Below, in pieces: positions 1 through 6,495 of a stretch of 11,045 bases of DNA. This DNA is from Nitrospirota bacterium (GTDB lineage: Bacteria > Nitrospirota > Thermodesulfovibrionia > Thermodesulfovibrionales > Magnetobacteriaceae): assembly GCA_015232165.1 (NCBI GenBank), contig JADGAE010000036.1, forward strand, positions 1 through 11,045, given 5' to 3'. Positions within the stretch are counted from its first letter, which is position 1; every line of letters begins with the position of its first letter. The notes beneath the pieces were generated by a model. It was given only the letters and a program-made list of their open reading frames with translations, did no database searches and was not told the origin of the DNA. The position numbers and the translations under genes were made by a program.

Positions 1-107
1 GGAATGACAGGAAATGGTATTTTGCGCCCATATGTGCCTGCCCCTGGCTCGAACAGGGGTCATTCCACAGCCTGCCCCTGGCGACAACAGGGGCAAGCAG
101 GAATCCA
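1..107. repeat. REP-like doublet of small hairpins
   Basis: A unit beginning GCCTGCCCCTGGC, then 3 bases, then AACAGGGG occurs twice in direct orientation, at 36-59 and 70-93. Each unit folds on itself: CCCCTG (41-46) pairs with CAGGGG (54-59) across 7 bases, and TGCCCCTG (73-80) pairs with CAGGGGCA (88-95) across 7 bases; CCTGC (71-75) and GCAGG (97-101) can extend the second stem. An 8-base inverted repeat, GGAATGAC (1-8) and GTCATTCC (59-66), brackets the first unit. This is the form of REP/BIME-type intergenic repeats. The left edge is cut by the window, so the element may be longer. No transposase of any kind is visible. Confidence 0.6.
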
Positions 108-111
108 TTAT

Positions 112-133
112 CCATGACTTTCTTATGCACCCC
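112..133 (+). repeat. 22-base motif, copy 1 (upstream of the two-CW gene)
   Basis: A 22-base stretch starting CCATGA and ending TTATGCACCCC. It matches 21 of 22 bases with the minus-strand stretch at 9893-9872 upstream of hisC. Both copies point toward the gene they precede and end about 50-55 bases before its start codon. It could be a regulatory site or the end of a dispersed repeat; the sequence does not decide. Confidence 0.5.
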
Positions 134-183
134 AAATTATCATGTAAGTTATGTTACAATATCGCATAGGGAATAGACGGCAA

Positions 184-468
184 ATGGAAAAAAAGAAACC
201 ATGCCCTGGACGCATGGCCTATGAGGCCTTGGTGAAGGCCTTTGAGAAACTGGATATAAACAAGAAAGAGAGGGAACCATGCTGGCAATCCATGAAATGC
301 CCCCCTCAGACATACACGCGCTGCCCGGCCTACCTGCAGGAGGCAGGCAGGAGATGCTGGCTGCTGGCTGGAACCTTCAGCAGCAAAAACCCCTACTGCA
401 TCTACTGCATAACGGTGACGGATTGCAGAGAGTGCAGGTTCTACAAAATGGTTCGCGAAAACATCTGA
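184..468 (+). CDS. small two-CW, Cys-rich protein
   Basis: A 94-residue soluble protein with nine cysteines. It has two Cys-Trp pairs (33-34 and 58-59), Cys39, Cys47, and two CxxC pairs near the C-terminus (72/75 and 81/84). The pattern CW...C...CPA...CW..AGT...C..C...C..C.FY matches small two-CW domain proteins seen in Nitrospirota and Desulfobacterota, often near sensor proteins. The cysteines probably bind a metal or take part in redox chemistry; this is inference and no enzyme function is known to me. The cysteine that commonly follows the AGT-F motif is replaced by Ser. I chose the ATG at 184 because AGGGA lies 11 bases upstream; an in-frame ATG at 151 would add 11 residues but has no ribosome site. 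There is no signal peptide or membrane segment. It converges on the chemoreceptor gene with a 35-base gap and no visible terminator. Confidence 0.75.
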   Translation: MEKKKPCPGRMAYEALVKAFEKLDINKKEREPCWQSMKCPPQTYTRCPAYLQEAGRRCWLLAGTFSSKNPYCIYCITVTDCRECRFYKMVRENI

Positions 469-503
469 CCCAACACCCTGCCCCCCAATACCCTGACACG
501 GCC

Positions 504-2120
504 CTACTTTAACAGCTTTGAGGGTAGATTGCGTCCGACGCTGAACTGACTTACGATATCTCGCAGACGTTTTGAAAGTGTAACCAGGTGGGAGGAGGCC
601 TGTGACACTACATCCGTACACACCGTGGTATCCCTTGAGCTATTTGCAATGGTTTCTATGTCTCTGGTAACGTTATCTGCCACCGAGGTCATCTCATCGG
701 TGGCGGAGGCAATGCTTGTCAGCAGGTGCTGAAGCTCCGTAACACTGGATAAGATATCCTCCAGGGATTTACCAGCTTGCATTGAGTAGGAGACACCGTC
801 ATTGACCCTCTGGAGATTGCCATGCATTGAGGTAATGACCATGCCTGTCTCCCCTTGCATCGTCGTGATCATTGCGCTTATTTCGGTTGTGGCTTTTGAG
901 GTCTTTTCAGCGAGCTTTCTAACCTCGTCGGCGACAACGGCAAATCCCCTGCCCTGTTCGCCGGCCCTGGCCGCCTCTATCGCCGCATTTAGCGCCAGGA
1001 GATTGGTCTGGTCCGCTATGTCGTTAATGACCTTGACGATGTCACCTATCTGATTTGAGCGATTGCCAAGGGACTCAACCAAAGAGGCCGACTCCCTGAC
1101 CGTTTCATCTATCTTCTTTACTTCCTTGACCGTTTGCTCCACTACCCTTGAGCCTTTACGTGCTATCTCCACGGTGTTGCTTGCCGATATCGCTATGTTT
1201 GAGATGTTCCTCGCTATGTCCGAGACCGTCTGTGACATCTCCTCTATGGAAGTGGCTACCTGGGTGGTACGCTCCGCCTGATTGACTACATCGTTTGCCA
1301 TCTTGCCGGAACTGCTTTTAAGGTTGCCGCTTGCATCCGACATGGCATCGGCGGCGTCTTTGACCTCGGTTATAATGTCCTTGAGGCTTATTACCATATG
1401 ATTAAGTCCCTGTGATAGTCTTCCTACCTCGTCCTTGGCATCGTAATTAAAACGAACCTTCAAGTCGCCTGATGCGATCAGCTCCAGGTCCCTTGCCAGA
1501 TCAACAAGAGGCTTGTGGGTAAACTTAAATGTGAACGTGAAAATAAATATTACGCTTACCAACCCAAGCACTCCCAAGGCTATGAAGATGTACTCTATCC
1601 TCTTAAGGCTTCCCATCGTCTTATCCATTGAAACCGTAATGCTGACTGCACCCAACACCTCTCCCTCCTTGACGTTGTGACAGCCCAGACAGTCCTTTCC
1701 CATGAAGTTCTTGCTTGCAATGTAGGGATACACACCGCGTATGTTTTCCCCCTCAATCACAACCTTCTCCCATCCGGTCTTAATCACGTCGCTCTCAACG
1801 GGGTCCGAGGCGTATTCGTCGGCGTTTCCTTTGCCGTAGTCCTTGTCAAGGGCATCGGTTCTTATAAGTTTTATCCTGACTATGTTGTTCATCTGTTCGA
1901 TAAACGGCCTCTTGCTATCCTTGATATTGCCTGCCAACATCATAGTCGTAAGCGCGTTTAACACGGTATCCTTATATCCCCTGATTGCGCCGTCTTTTAT
2001 CTCGTTTATCACAAGGTATTTTGACAACTTCACCGTGACAACCACCGTTGCTATGATGCCGATAGCTGTTATTAATACGATTGGTAACAAGGTCTTTGTC
2101 CCTATGGACACATTCTTCAT
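504..2120 (-). CDS. methyl-accepting chemotaxis protein with periplasmic c-type haem motif
   Basis: A 538-residue transmembrane chemoreceptor. Membrane segments at about 10-31 and 176-198 enclose a periplasmic domain of about 145 residues with CLGCH at 144-148, the CxxCH signature for covalent haem c. HAMP follows at about 199-252 (Pro204, DEVG at 230-233), then a long cytoplasmic coiled coil whose hairpin tip spans about 366-405 ([20 protein letters not shown]). Related periplasmic haem c domains are known in Geobacter receptors GSU0582 and GSU0935, so redox, oxygen or another haem ligand is the likely stimulus (inference). It would signal through CheW/CheA; no che genes are in the window. 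There is no C-terminal CheR-docking pentapeptide. The ATG at 2120 is supported by GAGGTGA 5 bases upstream. A candidate promoter lies at 2205-2233. The gene is separated from the signalling operon by about 300 bases holding a repeat, so it is probably transcribed independently. Confidence 0.93.
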   Translation of the reverse strand: MKNVSIGTKTLLPIVLITAIGIIATVVVTVKLSKYLVINEIKDGAIRGYKDTVLNALTTMMLAGNIKDSKRPFIEQMNNIVRIKLIRTDALDKDYGKGNADEYASDPVESDVIKTGWEKVVIEGENIRGVYPYIASKNFMGKDCLGCHNVKEGEVLGAVSITVSMDKTMGSLKRIEYIFIALGVLGLVSVIFIFTFTFKFTHKPLVDLARDLELIASGDLKVRFNYDAKDEVGRLSQGLNHMVISLKDIITEVKDAADAMSDASGNLKSSSGKMANDVVNQAERTTQVATSIEEMSQTVSDIARNISNIAISASNTVEIARKGSRVVEQTVKEVKKIDETVRESASLVESLGNRSNQIGDIVKVINDIADQTNLLALNAAIEAARAGEQGRGFAVVADEVRKLAEKTSKATTEISAMITTMQGETGMVITSMHGNLQRVNDGVSYSMQAGKSLEDILSSVTELQHLLTSIASATDEMTSVADNVTRDIETIANSSRDTTVCTDVVSQASSHLVTLSKRLRDIVSQFSVGRNLPSKLLK

Positions 2121-2124
2121 AACG

Positions 2125-2131
2125 TCACCTC
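2125..2131 (-). promoter_or_regulatory. ribosome binding site of the chemoreceptor gene
   Basis: On the minus strand GAGGTGA is followed by 4 bases and then the ATG at 2120. It is a strong Shine-Dalgarno match and fixes the start. Confidence 0.8.
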
Positions 2132-2204
2132 ATACAATAAATCTTTTAATGTTACATCAATAAGAGGTTTATAACCCTTGCCTATCCTAATGAACGATAC
2201 AAGT

Positions 2205-2233
2205 ATGATATCACGATTTATTCAATTATGCAA
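2205..2233 (-). promoter_or_regulatory. candidate sigma-70-type promoter of the chemoreceptor gene
   Basis: On the minus strand TTGCAT (2233-2228) and TATCAT (2210-2205) are separated by exactly 17 bases. The -10 matches 5 of 6 consensus bases; the -35 matches only the TTG. Transcription would start near 2198, giving a leader of about 75-80 bases before the ATG. The -35 box sits 12 bases from the edge of the inverted-repeat element (2245-2413), so the element lies immediately upstream of this promoter. This is seen from sequence only. Confidence 0.4.
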
Positions 2234-2244
2234 ATATAAAAAAA

Positions 2245-2413
2245 GGGTATCCTCTTAAAAAAACATGGTAAAATTCTTTTAAAGGGGTCAAGGGGACTGG
2301 TCCCCTTGCAGGGGGTTCTGAAGGGGGCGCGGTAACGTCGCTGTGCGAGCGGAGTCGCCCCTTTCTTTTCTTGCCTTAAAGTATACTTGCCATGAAATAT
2401 AAATAGGATACCC
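2245..2413. repeat. MITE-like structured repeat, copy 1
   Basis: The core (2284-2361) is shared with 10042-10121. It starts with a near-perfect palindrome, CAAGGGGAC (2289-2297) and GTCCCCTTG (2300-2308) around TG, followed by a second hairpin (about 2320-2364) with inner stem TCGCT/AGCGG and loop GTGCG. Outside the core is a perfect 9-base terminal inverted repeat, GGGTATCCT (2245-2253) and AGGATACCC (2405-2413), with CATGG located 10 bases inside each end. The right end starts 7 bases after the stop codon of the receiver-kinase gene. It has no credible coding capacity and no target duplication that I could recognise. A non-autonomous mobile element or REP-type repeat is the best reading; transcribed, it could also act as an RNA structure in the intergenic region. 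Confidence 0.6.
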
Positions 2414-2420
2414 AAATACG

Positions 2421-3575
2421 CTATATAAGAGGCAGCGTGATGACAAACTCCACACCACCCTGCGTGTTGAAAGCGGATATCGAACCCTCCATCTTTCCCT
2501 CTACAATGGCACGTGACATGTACAGCCCTATACCCGTGCCACCGGCTCCCTTGGTTGTAACGTATGGCTCAAAGAGTCTGTCGATCACGGATTGGTCTAT
2601 TCCGCCGCCATTGTCACGCAGACGCACTACTACCTGGTTATTGGCTTCTTCAATGTCAACGGATATCCATCCTTTATCATCAGGCTGCCCACTCTTTCTG
2701 CTTGCCTTTATTGCGTCACGACTGTTGTTTATCAGATTCAGGATTACCTGCTTAAACTCGTTGATATATCCGCTTGAATACAGCTCAAGTGTCCTGGGTG
2801 GATTTAGGCGTAGTTCGATGCCGTCCTTCTTGAGTTGATCGGAGAATAGAGCGGCCACGTCATAAAATGCCTCCGCTACGCTAAATCTATCCTTGTGGGT
2901 GGAAGGCTTCAGGAAATTCTGAAAGTCAGACACCGTCTGAGACATGTGTTTTATCAGCGCCATGCTCTGTTTGACCGATTTCTCAATATACTGCTTGTCG
3001 AGCTCGCCCACGTCAAATGCAATCTCCATATCCTGTATGGTAAGGCTAAGGGCATTTAGCGGCTGCTTCCACTGGTGGGCAATGGCACCTATCATCTCCC
3101 CCATGGCCGCCATCTTGGACTGCTGAACCAGCATCTGCTCGTCAAGGCGGCGCTTGTCAACCTCCTCTTGCACCCTCTGTTGCAGTGCCTTTTGCAGGCT
3201 GTACAATTTCAGGTGTGTATTGACCCGTACCAAAACCTCTTCACGCTGAAACGGTTTACAGATGTAGTCTACACCACCGCTGTTAAATGCGTTGACCTTT
3301 TCATCTATCTCCGTCAGCGCGCTTATAAAGATAACAGGTATATCAGCCGTTACAGGGTCGGCCTTCAAACGTCGGCAGACCTCATAGCCATCCATACCTG
3401 GCATCATGATATCCAGCAGTACCAGGTCCGGCCTGACCTTCACCCCAGCCTCAAGGGCGCTTACACCATCCGTGGCAAAGGACAACCTATACCGCTCCAT
3501 CAATATCTGCCTCAACAACTGTCTGTTGACAGGCTCATCGTCTACAATCAACACGCCGTGCTTGCTCTCTGACAT
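2421..3575 (-). CDS. soluble receiver-histidine kinase (response regulator fused to kinase)
   Basis: A 384-residue cytoplasmic protein. The N-terminal receiver (about 6-123) has acidic Asp12/Asp13, phospho-acceptor Asp55 and Lys107. A coiled coil (about 124-155) leads to a dimerisation/phosphoacceptor domain with His167 in AHQWKQPLN, then an HATPase domain: N-box LNLINNSRDA (279-288), DNGGG (321-325), FEPYVTTK (335-342) and GTGIGL (346-351). All key residues are present, so both halves should be active. There is no membrane segment, PAS domain or DNA-binding domain. The order receiver-then-kinase suggests that phosphorylation of Asp55 controls the attached kinase. It starts 4 bases after the stop codon of the hybrid kinase, with GGAGG 9 bases before the ATG, so it is co-transcribed and the likely relay partner of that kinase (inference). 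Its downstream target is not in the window. Confidence 0.92.
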   Translation of the reverse strand: MSESKHGVLIVDDEPVNRQLLRQILMERYRLSFATDGVSALEAGVKVRPDLVLLDIMMPGMDGYEVCRRLKADPVTADIPVIFISALTEIDEKVNAFNSGGVDYICKPFQREEVLVRVNTHLKLYSLQKALQQRVQEEVDKRRLDEQMLVQQSKMAAMGEMIGAIAHQWKQPLNALSLTIQDMEIAFDVGELDKQYIEKSVKQSMALIKHMSQTVSDFQNFLKPSTHKDRFSVAEAFYDVAALFSDQLKKDGIELRLNPPRTLELYSSGYINEFKQVILNLINNSRDAIKASRKSGQPDDKGWISVDIEEANNQVVVRLRDNGGGIDQSVIDRLFEPYVTTKGAGGTGIGLYMSRAIVEGKMEGSISAFNTQGGVEFVITLPLI

Positions 3576-3579
3576 AATA

Positions 3580-6495
3580 TTATCCCTCCACCTCTACACC
3601 CAATGTTGCGGCAAACTTTATTGTCTGAACCCTTGCCCCGGCAAAGTCCAGCTCTTGTACATATCTCTTGATTGGTTCTATCCGGTCCGCACTGAAATGC
3701 CGCTCTAGCTGTATTATCAGTGGTTCAACATCATCCGGAGAATATCGCTCAAATGCCTGCATCATCCCTGCAATGATTGCGCTTATCCCCGATATGTCAA
3801 ATTCGGCCTTGGTCTGCTCCGCGATCCGACCCTGCCCCTGCCGGAGCTTGCCGATAGAGCCGACAACGGTGTTTAGCGCAACCCTTAGTTGTTCCAGTAA
3901 CGCCTTGGTCTGGTCAATGTCTCGCTCCTTGAGTGCATGTTCAACTTCCCGTGAGGCACCATACACCTGCGGCATTGCCAGATTCCCCGACAGACCCTTG
4001 ACGGCATGTACGATTGCCCTGGCCGCCTCCATATCGTTATCCTCAAAGAGCGAGGATATTTCACTGGCTACGTCACCGTACTTAAGCGAAAACTCCGCCA
4101 GGGCCTCTGCGTAAACCCTTGAATCCATCCATGTGTCGATACCCTTTTCCACGTCTATACCCTCAAGCAATGGCAATTTAACCGGCAGATGCACCTCTTG
4201 TCCAACCGATGGTTCAACGGACATCCGCCCAACCCCGCCGGGGGTTATATTCTCTATTGTATCAAAAAGCTGCTCAAACTGAACAGGCTTACCAATGACG
4301 GCATCGATCCCCCTGTGCACATAGGTTGCCATCTCGTCATTCATCACGCTGGCCGTCAGGGCGACAATGGGGATATGTCCATTGGATTCAGCCTCCAGGG
4401 CACGTATATGCTGCGTGGCCTCCAGGCCATCCATCCGTGGCATCTGAATATCCATAAGGATGATGTCAACGGCATCGTTTTTAAACCGCTCAATGGCCTC
4501 TATGCCGTTTCTAGCCACCACTACGGTATGCCCCTGGTGCTCCAGGCGTGTCTTTAGCAGGACAATGTTTTCTTCTATGTCCTCCGTCACCAGTATCCTG
4601 AAGACCCTGTGTGGTTTGGTCAGATACAGGCTGCCACCGGTAGCATCTACGCCTTGAACCTGGTACTGTGAGACCTTATCCGTTTTTTTGATGTTGACGG
4701 TAAAGTGAAAGACGCTCCCCTTACCCGGCTCGCTCTCAACCCAGATGCGGCCACCCATCATCTCAACCAACTGCTTGGATATCGTAGTGCCAAGGCCGGT
4801 GCCGCCAAAGCGTCTTGTCATCGAGCCGTCTGCCTGGGTAAATGCATTGAATATCCCCTCTTGACTCTCAGCGGGTATACCGATCCCAGTGTCGGTGATG
4901 TCAAAGCGGATGAGGTCATCTTCCGTGTGTGGTTGTACCTCTATGTTGACGCTGCCCCTTTCAGTAAATTTGATGGCGTTACCTGCAAGATTTATTATTA
5001 TTTGCCTCAGACGCAGTGGATCGCCTATGAAGTTACCGTCGAGGGCTGGATCGATATTGTACGTGAAATCAAGCCCCTTTTCACGTACCTTGACATCGAA
5101 CATCTGACACACGCTCTGGAGCAGGTCTCCGAGGTTAAAGGGTTTAAGCTCCAGCGTCATCTTACCGCTCTCCATCTTGCTGACGTCAAGTATGTCGTTT
5201 ATCAATCCCAGCAGGGCACGCGCCGACTTCCTTGCAATGCCCAGGTACTGTCTGTCGAGTTCCGAGAGATTGTAGCCGTCCAGTACCAGTTCCAGAAAGC
5301 CCAGTATTGAGTTCATGGGGGTCCTGATTTCGTGGCTCATGTTTGCCAGAAACGCGGACTTGGCCTTGTCGGAAGCCTCGGCGACCTCCTTGGCGGCGGC
5401 AAGCTCTGCCGTGCGCTGACGGACACGTAGCTCCAGGTCATCGTAGGCGCTCTTGAGGCTTGCCTCTGCCTTGTTGCGTTGCACGATTTCCTCTTGCAGG
5501 CGTTCATAATTGTTTTGCAGCTTATCCTTGGCAGAGATGAGCTGCTCTGTCCTTTTGTCAAAGAGGCCGGCCAGGATCTCCAGCTCGTCCTTAGTCCCAA
5601 GCGGGCTGCACTTGATAAACTCATCCTTTGAGGCCTTCTCAACACGCGCACACAACGTCAGGATCGGATCACATACGATGTGCCCCATCCTGATGGCAAT
5701 GAATACGGCAACGATAATAAAAAAAACGCCGATAAGAAACAGCTTGATAATAGCATCCCATATGACCTCTCTGTACTTGGATTTTAGCGCACCAAGCTCA
5801 ACGGATATCTTCAGCTTGTCAAGGATAAAATAGCTCCTGGTGGCATAGTTCCTGACTACGATATAGGAACTGCTTGCCTTGAAGTTCTTATCCGTGATCC
5901 TGACATTATTGGCATACAGTCTGTAAAAAAATGCCTCCCTGGGCAGGATGCTGCTAAATATGCTCACCAGGTCATACTCGATGACCAGCGCCCCCTGCGT
6001 GGTGTTGTAGAACTCTATCGGAACGATGTAGACCAGATTGTTATTGTCGGCAACGTAAAATCTTGGTTCCCCAACAGCCAGGGTCACTCGCAAGAACCTC
6101 GCCCTTGAATAATCAGGTGGATTGGCCAGGGTTGAGTAAGCAACGCTTTCGTCAAAACGCACCATGGTTACAGCGTGGACATCATTCCTGGCGAAACTGT
6201 TAATCAACTTAGGCAGGTAATCCGCCCTTCCCTGGGGATCGAGCAAGGCGTTGACTACAAATGGATTCTTGCTGAAGTGGTTAGCGGTATCAAAGAGATA
6301 GGATATTCGCTGCTGGAGATTCATAATGCAGTGTTCATTATATATCTTTAGGTCATTATTTAACTCGGCGGTGAGGGTCCTCTCCAGCAGTATGGCAACC
6401 GTAACGATGACGGAGACCAGCAGGCTCAGTATAATCGTTATATGCTGCAAGAGGAGTCTGTTTCTCAGGCCTTTTTTCTGAGGCTTACCCGTCAC
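3580..6495 (-). CDS. membrane hybrid histidine kinase with receiver and HPt domains
   Basis: A 971-residue BarA-like phosphorelay kinase. Membrane segments at about 19-37 and 246-268 enclose a roughly 205-residue periplasmic sensor, probably a double-Cache-type fold (inference from size and position). HAMP (about 269-322) and coiled coil (about 323-380) follow. The kinase core has His388 in MSHEIRTPMN, Asn506, DTGIGIP (535-541) and GGTGLG (564-569). The receiver (about 632-750) has Glu638/Asp639, Asp682 and Lys736. The HPt domain has His830 in HAVKG. After it comes an uncharacterised helical tail of about 80 residues (about 892-971). All phosphotransfer residues are intact. The start is GTG at 6495, overlapping the previous stop codon by 4 bases (GTGA), with AAGGGG 5 bases upstream. 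Coupling to the binding-protein fusion implies that fusion supplies the input, as TorT does for TorS; the output partner is probably the receiver-kinase just downstream. Confidence 0.94.
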   Translation of the reverse strand: MTGKPQKKGLRNRLLLQHITIILSLLVSVIVTVAILLERTLTAELNNDLKIYNEHCIMNLQQRISYLFDTANHFSKNPFVVNALLDPQGRADYLPKLINSFARNDVHAVTMVRFDESVAYSTLANPPDYSRARFLRVTLAVGEPRFYVADNNNLVYIVPIEFYNTTQGALVIEYDLVSIFSSILPREAFFYRLYANNVRITDKNFKASSSYIVVRNYATRSYFILDKLKISVELGALKSKYREVIWDAIIKLFLIGVFFIIVAVFIAIRMGHIVCDPILTLCARVEKASKDEFIKCSPLGTKDELEILAGLFDKRTEQLISAKDKLQNNYERLQEEIVQRNKAEASLKSAYDDLELRVRQRTAELAAAKEVAEASDKAKSAFLANMSHEIRTPMNSILGFLELVLDGYNLSELDRQYLGIARKSARALLGLINDILDVSKMESGKMTLELKPFNLGDLLQSVCQMFDVKVREKGLDFTYNIDPALDGNFIGDPLRLRQIIINLAGNAIKFTERGSVNIEVQPHTEDDLIRFDITDTGIGIPAESQEGIFNAFTQADGSMTRRFGGTGLGTTISKQLVEMMGGRIWVESEPGKGSVFHFTVNIKKTDKVSQYQVQGVDATGGSLYLTKPHRVFRILVTEDIEENIVLLKTRLEHQGHTVVVARNGIEAIERFKNDAVDIILMDIQMPRMDGLEATQHIRALEAESNGHIPIVALTASVMNDEMATYVHRGIDAVIGKPVQFEQLFDTIENITPGGVGRMSVEPSVGQEVHLPVKLPLLEGIDVEKGIDTWMDSRVYAEALAEFSLKYGDVASEISSLFEDNDMEAARAIVHAVKGLSGNLAMPQVYGASREVEHALKERDIDQTKALLEQLRVALNTVVGSIGKLRQGQGRIAEQTKAEFDISGISAIIAGMMQAFERYSPDDVEPLIIQLERHFSADRIEPIKRYVQELDFAGARVQTIKFAATLGVEVEG

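Noticed and set aside
36..95. Two direct repeats considered as a CRISPR fragment
   Set aside because: Only two units with a spacer of about 10 bases, internally palindromic, and no cas genes; this fits a REP doublet instead.
154..621. A 155-codon minus-strand frame opposite the two-CW gene and the chemoreceptor end
   Set aside because: It is antisense to the Cys-patterned two-CW gene and overlaps the 3' end of the chemoreceptor in another frame; its product has no recognisable features.
2218..2415. A 65-codon open frame on the minus strand between the chemoreceptor and receiver-kinase genes
   Set aside because: It lies almost wholly within the inverted-repeat element (2245-2413), has no ribosome site, and its composition follows the palindromes. 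It is a repeat artefact.
4705..5310. A 201-codon plus-strand frame
   Set aside because: It is antisense to the catalytic core of the hybrid kinase, with no domain features of its own.
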